The notes: generated by a model from the letters alone, not told the origin. Shown: positions 1 to 8,114, counted from the first letter of the stretch. The stretch: 38,970 bases of DNA from Oscillospiraceae bacterium (GCA_016295225.1 JAEDLP010000003.1:1-38970); one strand, 5' to 3'. Program-made: numbers and translations.

Positions 1-14
1 TTAGGCTTTTTCAT
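1..14 (-). CDS. Start of a gene cut off by the window edge
   Basis: Only the first four codons are visible, reading M-K-K-P before the window ends. A good Shine-Dalgarno sequence, GGGAGG, lies about five bases upstream of the ATG, which is why I call it a real start. It follows the GyrI-like gene by about 20 bases on the same strand and is probably the third gene of that operon. Its function cannot be judged. Confidence 0.5.
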
Positions 15-36
15 GGTTTCCTCCCATATGATTCGC

Positions 37-669
37 TCACACCTTTTTAATGGGGTGTCGGATCACCGTTTTCCATTTTTCGGGCGGAACTTTTCTTGCA
101 TCGGACAGATAAATCTCATGATGCAATCTGTTTTCGTTGAAATCATTGCAATATCCGTTCTGTTCCAAGTAGGCATCCATCAACGCAACAGTTGCAGGTT
201 CCTCGTCAAAAGGGCCGGTGTGCATGATTTGAACACACAGCCCTTCTGCAATGGTCATAAACTCCGCCGAGGAGCAGTCCAGCTTTTTCTTTTTGGACGC
301 TGTTTCCACTGCCCAATCAAAGTCCTTCCTGGTAACGAAATCCGGCAGACGGATCACGGAAATCCAGTGAAAGGTGGATTTATCGGAGTAGTTTACACCA
401 TCCACATCATCTTGCCACCAGAATCCCTCAAGAGGCGGTACCACATACTCAAAGAAGCTCTCGATTTTATGGTCTGTCTTATAACTCATTTTTAAGGTGT
501 ACGCTATGGCATACAGAACGCTGACGGCTTGCTGATAGGCCCCGCCTTCCTCGTTGGGATTCCCTTTGCCTCTGACTGCGATATAATTTGCAGTTGGAAC
601 AGTAACGATCTCCGGTTTATTCTTAGGGCTATAAAATGCCTTATACTCTTTCTTAAAATCAAAAGCCAT
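37..669 (-). CDS. GyrI-like small-molecule-binding domain protein
   Basis: A 210-residue soluble protein of the GyrI-like (SBMBD) type. The fold is the ligand-binding half of BmrR/Rob-type regulators and also occurs alone in proteins that bind small hydrophobic or cationic compounds. The recognisable pattern is an N-terminal strand with VPTANYIAVRGKGNPN near residues 24-39, the aromatic FWWQDD near 78-83, and a C-terminal stretch with MHTGPFDEEPATV, EIYLSDARKVPPEKWKTV. There is no DNA-binding helix-turn-helix, signal peptide or membrane segment, so this is the stand-alone form. It lies 18 bases after the DUF5655 gene on the same strand, with GAGG about 11 bases before the ATG. The ligand is unknown; a role in drug or stress tolerance is only a family-level guess. 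Confidence 0.82.
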   Translation of the reverse strand: MAFDFKKEYKAFYSPKNKPEIVTVPTANYIAVRGKGNPNEEGGAYQQAVSVLYAIAYTLKMSYKTDHKIESFFEYVVPPLEGFWWQDDVDGVNYSDKSTFHWISVIRLPDFVTRKDFDWAVETASKKKKLDCSSAEFMTIAEGLCVQIMHTGPFDEEPATVALMDAYLEQNGYCNDFNENRLHHEIYLSDARKVPPEKWKTVIRHPIKKV

Positions 670-687
670 AGTCAGGTTGACCTCACT

Positions 688-1068
688 TTATTTCTTGCTG
701 GCAGAAAACGCAGCAGCTTCCATCAGCCACGCCATTAGGTCCTCGTCGATTTCTTCAGGGCTACCCACCATAACATGGTGTGTCCAGCGGTTGGGGTAGG
801 GTTCCGTCGCTACATCAATGCGTGGAGATTGCTTCTGATACCCCAGACCGAAGCTGACGGTCATCCAGATCTCGGGACGCTCCTTCACCCTGCGGCAGGG
901 GTTAAAGGAAACGAACGCAAAGCCTCGCTTGTTAGAGAAGCTGATCTGGGTTTTGCTGACTTTCACTTTCACATCGGGAATTGCGGCAAGGATGCGAGCT
1001 TCCAGCTTTTCGTATATAGGAATTACCGCTTCATGGCCACTGAAAAAGAACAGGACATCTGCGTTCAT
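688..1068 (-). CDS. DUF5655 domain protein
   Basis: A 126-residue soluble protein that matches my recollection of the DUF5655 family. Conserved-looking parts are FFSGHEAVIPIYEKLEARI near the start, VKVSKTQISFSNKRGFAFVS in the middle, and TEPYPNRWTHHVMVGSPEEI near the end. The family has no established biochemical function that I know of; its small alpha/beta domain recalls YdhG/DUF1801-type proteins. The open frame extends upstream to 1119, but the promoter -10 box lies at 1115-1120, so the longer start would precede transcription. The ATG at 1068 has a GGGGGG run about nine bases upstream and is preferred. It is first in an operon with the GyrI-like gene. Confidence 0.75.
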   Translation of the reverse strand: MNADVLFFFSGHEAVIPIYEKLEARILAAIPDVKVKVSKTQISFSNKRGFAFVSFNPCRRVKERPEIWMTVSFGLGYQKQSPRIDVATEPYPNRWTHHVMVGSPEEIDEDLMAWLMEAAAFSASKK

Positions 1069-1114
1069 CGAACCAATCCCCCCGTATTTGCATGTTTGAT
1101 TCTGCCTATAATTT

Positions 1115-1142
1115 ATCATACCACCACGATTTAATCAATCAA
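1115..1142 (-). promoter_or_regulatory. Probable sigma-A promoter of the DUF5655/GyrI operon
   Basis: Read on the minus strand, TTGATT (1137-1142) and TATGAT (1115-1120) are separated by 16 bases. This places the transcript start near 1108, about 40 bases before the preferred ATG at 1068. Prediction only. Confidence 0.55.
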
Positions 1143-1190
1143 AACCACGCGTTAAACGCATGGTTTGCACGGCCCTTCAAGGGCCTGTTT
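1142..1190. repeat. Paired hairpins in an intergenic scar
   Basis: Two inverted repeats lie back to back. At 1142-1166 the arms AAACCACGCGT and ACGCATGGTTT pair with one mismatch around a three-base loop. At 1171-1185 GGCCCTT and AAGGGCC pair around a single base, and a T-rich stretch follows. The pair resembles the subterminal hairpins of IS200/IS605 elements or an intergenic repeat, but no transposase of that family is here. The second hairpin could also act as a weak terminator. Confidence 0.45.
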
Positions 1191-1266
1191 TATGCTTTTG
1201 GATACTTGCCACCCGTAAACGGGTCAATGTATTCTTTCATCGATATCTGATGTTTGGATGTATTCT

Positions 1267-1399
1267 AAAAAAGTGGACAAGTATGCTAAAGTAGTAGACA
1301 AGAGACGACAAAGAAAGGAAGAGGGTTATGTCCACGAAAAACAGTCCAGCCAAATACAGTGAGGAGTTCTAGAAAACCATCGTCACATTGGGCAGGTGA
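1267..1399 (+). pseudogene. Dead IS3-family transposase (OrfA start) with end-like repeats
   Basis: An ATG at 1328, with AAGGAAGAGGG upstream, opens the frame MSTKNSPAKYSEEF. This is the typical N-terminus of the small helix-turn-helix OrfA transposase of IS3-type elements. The next codon is a TAG stop at 1370-1372, where the family normally has lysine (AAG). The frame then reads KTIVTLGR and stops again at 1397. Nothing transposase-like follows. Just upstream are two imperfect copies of an AAAGT..GACAAG motif (1270-1281 and 1288-1302) that look like an insertion-sequence end. I infer a decayed insertion whose body was deleted before the promoter at 1469. No intact partner copy is in the window. 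Confidence 0.6.
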
Positions 1400-1468
1400 G
1401 AAAAATGCAGAATATTTTATGTTATCAAAAATATGGCATGGGCTATTTTTAAAACAAGCCCCAGGTAG

Positions 1469-1497
1469 GTGACATCTGTCTTTTGACATGGTATAAT
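1469..1497 (+). promoter_or_regulatory. Probable sigma-A promoter of the nucleotidyltransferase-galE unit
   Basis: GTGACA (1469-1474) and a perfect TATAAT (1492-1497) are 17 bases apart. The predicted start near 1504 leaves a leader of about 23 bases that contains the AAGGGAAGGGAAG ribosome-binding site. A TTGACA at 1483-1488 is too close to the -10 box to serve it. Confidence 0.7.
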
Positions 1498-1526
1498 AAT
1501 CAAATCTGTCGAAGGGAAGGGAAGCC

Positions 1527-2756
1527 ATGGAACTGCATGAACTGCAAATGCTGGAAGGTCTGCGGGCTTTCCTCACCAGTGATTCAGCAGATTGTTTTTT
1601 GGAGTCTGAGGAGGCGTGGCAGAAGCTGTGGAATCTCTGTATGGAGCAAAAGGTGCTGCCCATGGTTCTGGACGTGCTTATACCTGCCGCAGCGAAAAAG
1701 GACCGAATGCCGACAGGACTGCCGATGGTCCGCGTGCATGTGCTCCAGAGCACAGCGGCGCAGCTTCAGAAAACCCATGCTTTTTTGACCCTATATGAAA
1801 CGCTCTGCAGCCATGGCTTTCGGCCCCTGGTCGTGAAAGGAATCCTGTGCCGCGAGCTGTATCCGAAACCGGACCTTCGGCCCTCTGCGGACGAGGACCT
1901 CCTGGTTTCTGCGGATGAGATGCCCGCCATTTTGAAGATCCTTCGAGAGAAGGGACTGACCATAGAAAATGAGGATGACGAACAGGTTGTTTCCTGCCGG
2001 GATGAAAAGACGGGCCTGTATCTGGAGCTCCATCGCAGCTTGTTCTCTCGATCTTCCCGGGCATACGGCGATTTGAATGGGCTCTTTTCCCAGGTATTTG
2101 CACGTTCTGTTGCGGTAAAAGTGGGAGAGAGTGAGATACATACCTTGCATCCTGAAGACCATTTCCTCTATCTGATCCTGCACAGCTTCAAGCATTTTCT
2201 GCATTCGGGATTCGGGATTCGTCAGGTCTGCGATATTTGCCTGTTTGCTCAAACCTACAGTCAGGACATAGAGTGGGAGACGGTGGGGCAGTCGCTGGAA
2301 AGCGCCCGGGCCGATATCTTTGGCGCCAACCTGCTGGAAATCGGACGGCGGTACCTGGGATTCCATCCATATCCCCAGCGGGTTCAGAACTGGCTGTCTG
2401 GTAAGAGAGACTGGCTGGACTGCGATGATCTCCTGGCGGATTTGTTGGCTGGGGGCATTTATGGCGGAAACAGGGAAGAACGACGCCACAGCAGCCGGAT
2501 CACATTGAATGCAGCCGCAAACCGGGAAGAGAGCGGGAAAGACTACCGTTTACTGCGGACGATTTTTCCCCGAAAGGAAGAACTGATCAGCGTCTATCCC
2601 TATTTGGACAAACACGGCTGGCTTTTGCCGGCGGCTTGGGGACAGCGCATTCTGGCCTATGCCCGTAAGGGCGGAGGCAGCGCTGGAGCAAAAGAAAGCA
2701 TCGACATTGGGGAACGGCGGGTGGCTCTTATGAAAAAATATCGGGTGATTCGATGA
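1527..2756 (+). CDS. Nucleotidyltransferase family protein (PF14907 type)
   Basis: A 409-residue soluble protein of the uncharacterised nucleotidyltransferase family PF14907 (NTP_transf_5). The signature is the block around residues 102-126: LVVKGILCRELYPKPDLRP followed by S-A-D-E-D-L-L-V, where the acidic D-x-D-L-x-V motif should bind metal and nucleotide. A later His-rich stretch, LHPEDHFLYLILHSFKHFLH, is also typical. Substrates of the family are mostly unknown. Members occur in polysaccharide loci and beside PqqD and HPrK-like genes in peptide natural-product clusters, including some lasso-peptide clusters. Here it is followed 24 bases later by galE, so a sugar-nucleotide role is possible. 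A role in the peptide system near 14-17 kb is equally open. The ATG has a strong AAGGGAAGGGAAG site upstream. Confidence 0.75.
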   Translation: MELHELQMLEGLRAFLTSDSADCFLESEEAWQKLWNLCMEQKVLPMVLDVLIPAAAKKDRMPTGLPMVRVHVLQSTAAQLQKTHAFLTLYETLCSHGFRPLVVKGILCRELYPKPDLRPSADEDLLVSADEMPAILKILREKGLTIENEDDEQVVSCRDEKTGLYLELHRSLFSRSSRAYGDLNGLFSQVFARSVAVKVGESEIHTLHPEDHFLYLILHSFKHFLHSGFGIRQVCDICLFAQTYSQDIEWETVGQSLESARADIFGANLLEIGRRYLGFHPYPQRVQNWLSGKRDWLDCDDLLADLLAGGIYGGNREERRHSSRITLNAAANREESGKDYRLLRTIFPRKEELISVYPYLDKHGWLLPAAWGQRILAYARKGGGSAGAKESIDIGERRVALMKKYRVIR

Positions 2757-2780
2757 CACCCTTGGTGAGGAGAAAAGGAT

Positions 2781-3800
2781 ATGTCGATCTTAGTCAGCGG
2801 CGGTGCCGGTTATATCGGTAGTCACACCTGCGTGGAACTGATTCAGGCGGGCTATGATGTGGTCGTAGCGGACAGCTTGGTAAACTCCAGCAGAAAGGTA
2901 ATTCAGCGGATAGAACAGATTACGGGAAAAGCGGTGCCTTTCGTTGAAATGGATCTCTGTGATTCCGTCAAAACAGAAAGACTCTTCCAAGATTACCCGG
3001 ATATCAATGGGGTTATCCACTTTGCTGCCCTGAAGGCTGTGGGGGAGAGCGTGGCAAAGCCTCTGGAGTACTATACCAACAATTTGGTGAATACCCTTAC
3101 CGTTCTCAACGCGATGCGACGCCATGGCGTGAAGAGCTTTGTCTTTTCCTCCTCTGCCACCGTTTATGGGGACCCGGAAACCGTTCCGGTTCAGGAAGAC
3201 GCTCGGCAAACGGCGACCAACCCCTATGGCCGGACCAAACTCTATATTGAGCAGATCCTTTCCGATTGCTGTGCGGTGGACCCTGGGCTGAATGTAGCTC
3301 TGCTGCGCTACTTTAACCCCATTGGGGCCCATCCTTCCGGCTTGATTGGCGAGGACCCCACGGGGATCCCCAATAACCTGGTTCCCTACATTGCCAAGGT
3401 TGCAATGGGACAGTTGGACAAACTCCATGTGTTTGGCAACGACTGGCCGACGCCGGATGGAACTGGCGTCCGGGATTACATTCATGTTGTGGATCTGGCC
3501 CAGGGCCATGTGGCCGCGCTGAAAAAGCTGGAAGCCGGCTGCGGCTTATTTGTTTGCAATTTAGGGACCGGAAAAGGGTACAGTGTGCTGGATATCCTCC
3601 ATGCCTATGAGAGAGCCTGCGGAAAGAAGCTTCCCTATGTGATCGATCCTCGCCGGCCCGGGGATATTGCCGCCTGCTGGGCAGACCCTGCCAAAGCCCA
3701 GAGGGAGTTGCGATGGCAGGCCAGGTATGATATCGATGCCATGTGTGCCAGCTCTTGGAATTGGCAGAGTAAGAACCCCCATGGGTACAATGACCCATGA
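2781..3800 (+). CDS. galE: UDP-glucose 4-epimerase
   Basis: A 339-residue cytosolic short-chain dehydrogenase of GalE type, which interconverts UDP-glucose and UDP-galactose (often also the N-acetyl sugars) using tightly bound NAD. The N-terminus has the glycine motif GGAGYIGSH at residues 7-15. SSSATVYGD precedes the catalytic YxxxK seen as YGRTK near residue 149. LRYFNPIGAHPSG and GTGVRDYIHVVDLA are family blocks. The length is normal. GAGGAGAAAAGGAT lies before the ATG. It probably shares the promoter at 1469 and supplies UDP-galactose for the surface polysaccharide made with the downstream genes, as well as for sugar catabolism. Confidence 0.96.
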   Translation: MSILVSGGAGYIGSHTCVELIQAGYDVVVADSLVNSSRKVIQRIEQITGKAVPFVEMDLCDSVKTERLFQDYPDINGVIHFAALKAVGESVAKPLEYYTNNLVNTLTVLNAMRRHGVKSFVFSSSATVYGDPETVPVQEDARQTATNPYGRTKLYIEQILSDCCAVDPGLNVALLRYFNPIGAHPSGLIGEDPTGIPNNLVPYIAKVAMGQLDKLHVFGNDWPTPDGTGVRDYIHVVDLAQGHVAALKKLEAGCGLFVCNLGTGKGYSVLDILHAYERACGKKLPYVIDPRRPGDIAACWADPAKAQRELRWQARYDIDAMCASSWNWQSKNPHGYNDP

Positions 3801-3825
3801 TAATGGTTTTGAGAATGATGCGAAT

Positions 3826-3854
3826 TTGACTTCCCCACAATATAAAGGTATAAT
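3826..3854 (+). promoter_or_regulatory. Strong sigma-A promoter of the polysaccharide-control operon
   Basis: TTGACT (3826-3831) and a perfect TATAAT (3849-3854) are 17 bases apart, close to consensus. The start near 3861 leaves about 38 bases before the TTG at 3899. It should drive the whole run of closely spaced genes to the terminator at 11089. Confidence 0.82.
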
Positions 3855-3898
3855 AAATTAAATCGACATTTTTAAACAAACCGAAGGGATGAACGGAT

Positions 3899-5824
3899 TT
3901 GAAACGGTTCCGTAGCCAAATTATATTGACCATGGATTTGCTCCTGATTTTCTTCTGTAATTTTATCCTGTTTTTGCCGAGTCTTGTTCGGAGCGACATT
4001 CGGCTGCTGAACTTGTGCGTTCACATTGGGCTGCTGACCATGTGTGTGATGGTGTTTCAGTTGATGTTTCGGACATACGACAGCCTCTGGCGCTATGCGG
4101 AAAGCCGGGAGTATCTTACGATGTTGGCTGGCCTTGTGTTGGGTGTCGGTGTATATGCGGCGATCAACCTGGTCATTCGTGCAAGTATAATTTGGAGCAC
4201 CAGCGCAATTACTGGTACGATGTTGGCTTTGCTCCTGATGCTGGCGATACGTTTTGCGTATCGGTTGTATCGATATCGTGTCATCAGCCATAGCGCGGAA
4301 GGGCGTAGCTATGTGGCGATCATCGGCGCAGGTTCCACTGGAACGTCCCTGATGGTAGAACTCCTGGGAAACTCGGGAGGACGATACATTCCCTATTGTA
4401 TGTTGGACGATGCACCGGAGAAACAGAACAAGCGAATTCAGGGGATTCCTGTCTTTGGGCCGATTGATCGAATGCAGGAGATTCTCCAGAATACCCCCGT
4501 ATCGGAGATCATCCTGGCGATTACTAATCTGACGCCTGAGCGCCGGAAAGGGATCTTGGATCAGTGCGCCAGAACCAATTGTCGATTGCATGTCATGGCA
4601 GATCCCGTTTCTCAACTGCAGCGGAGCGGTTCTGTAGCTTCCAATGTCCGTGAAGTTCAAATCGAGGACCTGTTGGGGCGAAAGACCATCACGCTGGACA
4701 ATCCCCGTATTATGGACTTTGTCCGGGGCAAGACGGTTATGGTCACGGGAGGCAGCGGTTCCATCGGCTCAGAGCTTTGCCGCCAAATTGCCGGCTATTC
4801 TCCTCGCCGACTTATTATTGTGGATATTGCGGAAAACAGTACCTATGAGCTCCAGCACGATCTCATCCATCAGTATGGCGTGGAGTTTCCCTTGTCTGTG
4901 GAAATTGCCTCGGTCCGAGACAAAAAGAAAGTGGACCGGCTGTTTGCCCACTATCGTCCGGATTTGGTGTTTCACGCCGCGGCCCATAAGCATGTTCCGC
5001 TTATGGAGAGTTGCCCCGAAGAGGCGGTCAAAAACAATGTGTTTGGTACGTACCATACGGCTCTTGCAGCGAGAACCTATGGGGCGGAGAAGTTTGTCCT
5101 GATTTCTACGGACAAGGCGGTGAACCCCACCAACATCATGGGCGCGACCAAACAGCTGTGTGAGCAGGTCCTGCAGGGCCTGAGGAATGAGGGAAACACG
5201 GAATTCACAGCCGTCCGGTTTGGCAATGTTCTGGGCTCCAATGGATCCGTGATCCCTCTGTTCAAGAAGCAGATTGCCTACGGTGGTCCGGTCACCATTA
5301 CGGATCGTCGGATCATCCGCTACTTTATGACCATCCCCGAAGCTGTCCAGTTGGTACTGGAAGCCGGCTCCTTTGCCAAAAGCGGCGAAGTCTTTGTCCT
5401 GGACATGGGAGAACCTGTGAAGATTTTGGACCTGGCGGAAAAGCTGATCCGTCTGTCCGGCTATACGCCCAATGTGGATATTAAAATTGAGGAGATCGGC
5501 TTGCGGCCTGGTGAGAAGCTGTATGAGGAACTCCTTACCAACAATGCAGCACTCAGCCGCACGGAAAACGAAAAAATCTATGTGGAGGAAACGCTTCCTA
5601 TCCCCGCGTCTCAGTTGGAACATATCCTGCAATACTTGTCGGATACCATTGCTGCCGGGAGCCGGGAAGACATTTTCCGCTATCTCCACCGGCTGGTTCC
5701 CACCTTCCGCCCGCCGGAAGAGGTCAATGCGGAAGCGATCCGAGCGATTCAGAGTGAGACGGTACAGCTGAAAGATCTGGCAGTTGAAACGACGCGCTGC
5801 TGCCAGCCCATCCCAGCGAAATAA
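3899..5824 (+). CDS. Membrane nucleoside-diphosphate-sugar 4,6-dehydratase (WbpM/CapD/EpsC type)
   Basis: A 641-residue protein of the large WbpM/PglF/CapD class. These dehydrate UDP-GlcNAc at C4-C6, the first step towards bacillosamine, QuiNAc or FucNAc for surface glycans. The first 130 or so residues carry about four membrane segments. A Rossmann unit follows with IIGAGSTGTSLMVELL near 140-156. The catalytic dehydratase domain starts at VMVTGGSGSIGSELC near 280. VFHAAAHKHVPLME is characteristic. In STDKAVNPTNIMGATK a Met-x3-Lys stands in place of the usual Tyr-x3-Lys, as in WbpM-class enzymes. The start is a TTG with GAAGGGA upstream; an in-frame ATG lies 12 codons later. First gene of its operon. 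Confidence 0.93.
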   Translation: MKRFRSQIILTMDLLLIFFCNFILFLPSLVRSDIRLLNLCVHIGLLTMCVMVFQLMFRTYDSLWRYAESREYLTMLAGLVLGVGVYAAINLVIRASIIWSTSAITGTMLALLLMLAIRFAYRLYRYRVISHSAEGRSYVAIIGAGSTGTSLMVELLGNSGGRYIPYCMLDDAPEKQNKRIQGIPVFGPIDRMQEILQNTPVSEIILAITNLTPERRKGILDQCARTNCRLHVMADPVSQLQRSGSVASNVREVQIEDLLGRKTITLDNPRIMDFVRGKTVMVTGGSGSIGSELCRQIAGYSPRRLIIVDIAENSTYELQHDLIHQYGVEFPLSVEIASVRDKKKVDRLFAHYRPDLVFHAAAHKHVPLMESCPEEAVKNNVFGTYHTALAARTYGAEKFVLISTDKAVNPTNIMGATKQLCEQVLQGLRNEGNTEFTAVRFGNVLGSNGSVIPLFKKQIAYGGPVTITDRRIIRYFMTIPEAVQLVLEAGSFAKSGEVFVLDMGEPVKILDLAEKLIRLSGYTPNVDIKIEEIGLRPGEKLYEELLTNNAALSRTENEKIYVEETLPIPASQLEHILQYLSDTIAAGSREDIFRYLHRLVPTFRPPEEVNAEAIRAIQSETVQLKDLAVETTRCCQPIPAK

Positions 5825-5838
5825 GAAAGGCATATTGT

Positions 5839-6513
5839 ATGAGAACTCGAACAAAAGTTATCCTTACCATTTTAGCCCTCCTGGCGATTGCGATCGGCGC
5901 CGTTGTCGTGTGGCAGTGGAACAATCTGATGGCCCTGCATGATGGCCTGACCATGGATCCCATTGCTATCCAGGAGGAACTTGAGGAACAGCAGGAGCAG
6001 TTCGATGCAGTGATGGACGAATACCAGGTTCCCCATAAGGAATTCACCCAGGAAGAAATTGATCAGCTGGTGAGCGGCGTGCTGAGCACTGGTGAGATGG
6101 CCGATTCCATGCTCCAGGGAGAGAAACCTTCCAACGCCCAGGGGCAACAGGAGGAAAGCACAGATCCAACGACAGACGTGGAAGAATCCATCCAAAAGGA
6201 GATCGCAACCATGTACGTTCTGCGTGCCACCTACGAGGGTAAGCTGGAAGCAATCGTCCAGTCTGCCCTGGATGAGTATGCGGCCAATGACGGCAGCCGG
6301 AGCAGGGAAGAAATTGTCTACGGCAAGATGAATGAACTGACTGCCCTGGAAAAGGAATGCGATCGGCAGGTGGAAGAAGTGACGTCCCGCCTGCGCGACC
6401 TGCTGACCCAGGCCGGCAAGGACACCGATCTGGCTGACCAGGTGGAGGAAACCTATCAGGCAGAGAAGAGCATGAAGAAGGCCTATTACATCCAGAAGTT
6501 CCAGGAAGGCTGA
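5839..6513 (+). CDS. Membrane-anchored protein of unknown function in the polysaccharide operon
   Basis: A 224-residue protein I do not recognise. Residues 1-7 are basic (MRTRTKV), followed by one hydrophobic segment, about 8-25, with no lipobox cysteine, so it is probably a single-pass anchor with the rest outside. The remainder is very acidic and rich in Glu, Gln and Asp (for example QEELEEQQEQFDAVMDEY). It is predicted to be mostly helical, perhaps coiled-coil, with a polar linker around residues 95-115. It lies 14 bases after the dehydratase gene and 18 before the CpsB-type phosphatase. That spacing suggests a role with the polysaccharide machinery, but I cannot assign one. Confidence 0.7.
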   Translation: MRTRTKVILTILALLAIAIGAVVVWQWNNLMALHDGLTMDPIAIQEELEEQQEQFDAVMDEYQVPHKEFTQEEIDQLVSGVLSTGEMADSMLQGEKPSNAQGQQEESTDPTTDVEESIQKEIATMYVLRATYEGKLEAIVQSALDEYAANDGSRSREEIVYGKMNELTALEKECDRQVEEVTSRLRDLLTQAGKDTDLADQVEETYQAEKSMKKAYYIQKFQEG

Positions 6514-6531
6514 TCGGGGGAGGGCGATACC

Positions 6532-7275
6532 ATGATCGACCTGCACTGCCACATCCTGCCCGGCGTGGATGACGGCGCGGTTTCTGAGGAAGAAAGCTGC
6601 ATGATGGCGCAGATGGCGGCGGACAGCGGCGTAACGGCTATTGCAGCCACGCCCCACTGCAATATTCCCGGACAGAGGAATAACTATCTGTCCAATGACC
6701 TGCGGGATCGATTTCTCAGGATGGCCCGGCTCATCAAGGAACAGAAGATTCCGATTCGGCTGCATGCAGGCGCGGAGGTTTTTGTTACGCCGGAGGTTCC
6801 TCGGTTGCTTCGGGAGAAAAAGCTCCTGACTCTGGCGGGAAGCCAATATCTGATGGTGGAGTTCGCCTTTGATGAATCCATTGTCTTTGCCGAGCGGATG
6901 CTGGACGCTATCCAGCGGGAGGGATTGATCCCCGTCGTTGCCCATCCGGAGCGGTACTACTTTGTTCAGGAGGACCCGAATAGCCTCCACCGGTGGGTCC
7001 GGAAAGGAATCGTTCTCCAGTTGAACAAAGGCAGTCTTTTGGGGGCTTTCGGTCGGAGCGCACGCCGGGTTGCCTATTGGTGTCTGGAAGAGGGTTGCGT
7101 CCATCTCATAGGGAGCGACGCCCACAGCCCATATAAAAGGACGCCGCAGCTGTCCGATGCCTGGGATTTTGTGTCTGCGTATACAAACCCGGAAATTGCA
7201 GACTTTTTGCTGAAGGAAAACCCCGAACGCATCTTGCAGGACAGACCGGTTGGCGCTGTCCTGGCTGAATTTTGA
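6532..7275 (+). CDS. CpsB/CapC-type tyrosine-protein phosphatase (PHP domain)
   Basis: A 247-residue cytosolic metal-dependent phosphatase of the CpsB/CapC/YwqE family. These remove phosphate from the tyrosine-rich tails of CpsD/CapB-type kinases and so set capsule or exopolysaccharide output. PHP-domain metal motifs are clear: MIDLHCHILPGVDDGA at the start (His5, His7), TPHC near residue 41, HPERYYF near 137, and GSDAHSPYKR near 194-203. The length is normal. GGGGGAGGG lies before the ATG. The same operon encodes two tyrosine-tailed kinases downstream, which are the obvious substrates. Confidence 0.93.
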   Translation: MIDLHCHILPGVDDGAVSEEESCMMAQMAADSGVTAIAATPHCNIPGQRNNYLSNDLRDRFLRMARLIKEQKIPIRLHAGAEVFVTPEVPRLLREKKLLTLAGSQYLMVEFAFDESIVFAERMLDAIQREGLIPVVAHPERYYFVQEDPNSLHRWVRKGIVLQLNKGSLLGAFGRSARRVAYWCLEEGCVHLIGSDAHSPYKRTPQLSDAWDFVSAYTNPEIADFLLKENPERILQDRPVGAVLAEF

Positions 7276-7296
7276 GAGTCCGAGGAGAGGAGTCCT

Positions 7297-8103
7297 ATGA
7301 GACGAGTTCGAATTGCTGTAGCCGCATTGCTCGTGCTGTCCGCCGTTTTGCTGGCTCTGGCCACCGGCTGGAACCTGCTGACGGCGGACCGGACGATGCC
7401 CACGATTCAATGTCCGGAAACCCCACTGTACCTGTCCGTCTATGATGGGGAAGAAAAGATCCTGGCCGGTGTGACAGCCAGCGACGAGAAGGACGGGGAT
7501 CTGACTGACCAGATTTTTATCCAGGGCATTGGAACCTCCGTGCAGGGAAGCTCGACCACAGTGACCTACGCAGTTGTGGACAGCGCAAACCATGTTGCCA
7601 CCGCCACGAGAGAACTGCATTACACAGACTATAGCGGCCCCCGGTTCTCTTTGTCCCAGGCGCTGAAGTATACCGTTGGTTCGCCTGTTACGATCCGGGA
7701 TCGTCTCCAGGCTCGGGATGCGGTAGACGGAGATCTGAGCGCGCAGATCCGCATTCTGAGCGGAGGCCTGTCCACGAATCTGGCCGGTACCTACCCCGTG
7801 ACATTTGAAGTCACCAACAGCTTGGGCAACACTGCGTCGGTTACATTGGACGTGGTCATCCAGAGCCAAACTGCTTCGGAGGCTCCCCGTATCTATCTGA
7901 ATCAATATCTGACCTATGCCGCTGAAGGAGAGGAATTTGATGCGATGAAATATCTGGATTCCGTCGGCGGCGGCAACATATCCAACGTCAGTGTTCAGAT
8001 GCCTGTCGGCGGATTGGGTCCCGGCGTCAATGCGGTTACGTTTTACTGTGCGGGTTCCAACGGAGCCATCGGAACGACGACGCTCTATGTTGTGGTTGAA
8101 TGA
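7297..8103 (+). CDS. Membrane-anchored protein with two DUF5011-like Ig repeats
   Basis: A 268-residue protein with an N-terminal hydrophobic anchor at about residues 6-25. Two Ig-like repeats of the DUF5011/Cry22-like type follow. Each carries the diagnostic D-G-D-L motif: DEKDGDLTDQIFIQGIG near 64-80 and DAVDGDLSAQIRILSGG near 143-159. Each then has a TVTYAVVDSANHVA or PVTFEVTNSLGNTA strand. A shorter C-terminal region ends in TTLYVVVE. Such domains are extracellular and usually mediate adhesion or spacing, so I infer it sits on the outer face of the membrane. It is flanked by the phosphatase and the first kinase with gaps of 21 and 11 bases, an unusual place for an Ig-like protein. It might contact the growing polymer. 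Confidence 0.78.
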   Translation: MRRVRIAVAALLVLSAVLLALATGWNLLTADRTMPTIQCPETPLYLSVYDGEEKILAGVTASDEKDGDLTDQIFIQGIGTSVQGSSTTVTYAVVDSANHVATATRELHYTDYSGPRFSLSQALKYTVGSPVTIRDRLQARDAVDGDLSAQIRILSGGLSTNLAGTYPVTFEVTNSLGNTASVTLDVVIQSQTASEAPRIYLNQYLTYAAEGEEFDAMKYLDSVGGGNISNVSVQMPVGGLGPGVNAVTFYCAGSNGAIGTTTLYVVVE

Positions 8104-8114
8104 GGTGAGGGAGC

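Noticed and set aside
5872..7905. Long antisense frame across the CpsB-type and neighbouring genes
   Set aside because: Shadow of sense genes with clear family motifs and ribosome-binding sites; no domain on the antisense side.
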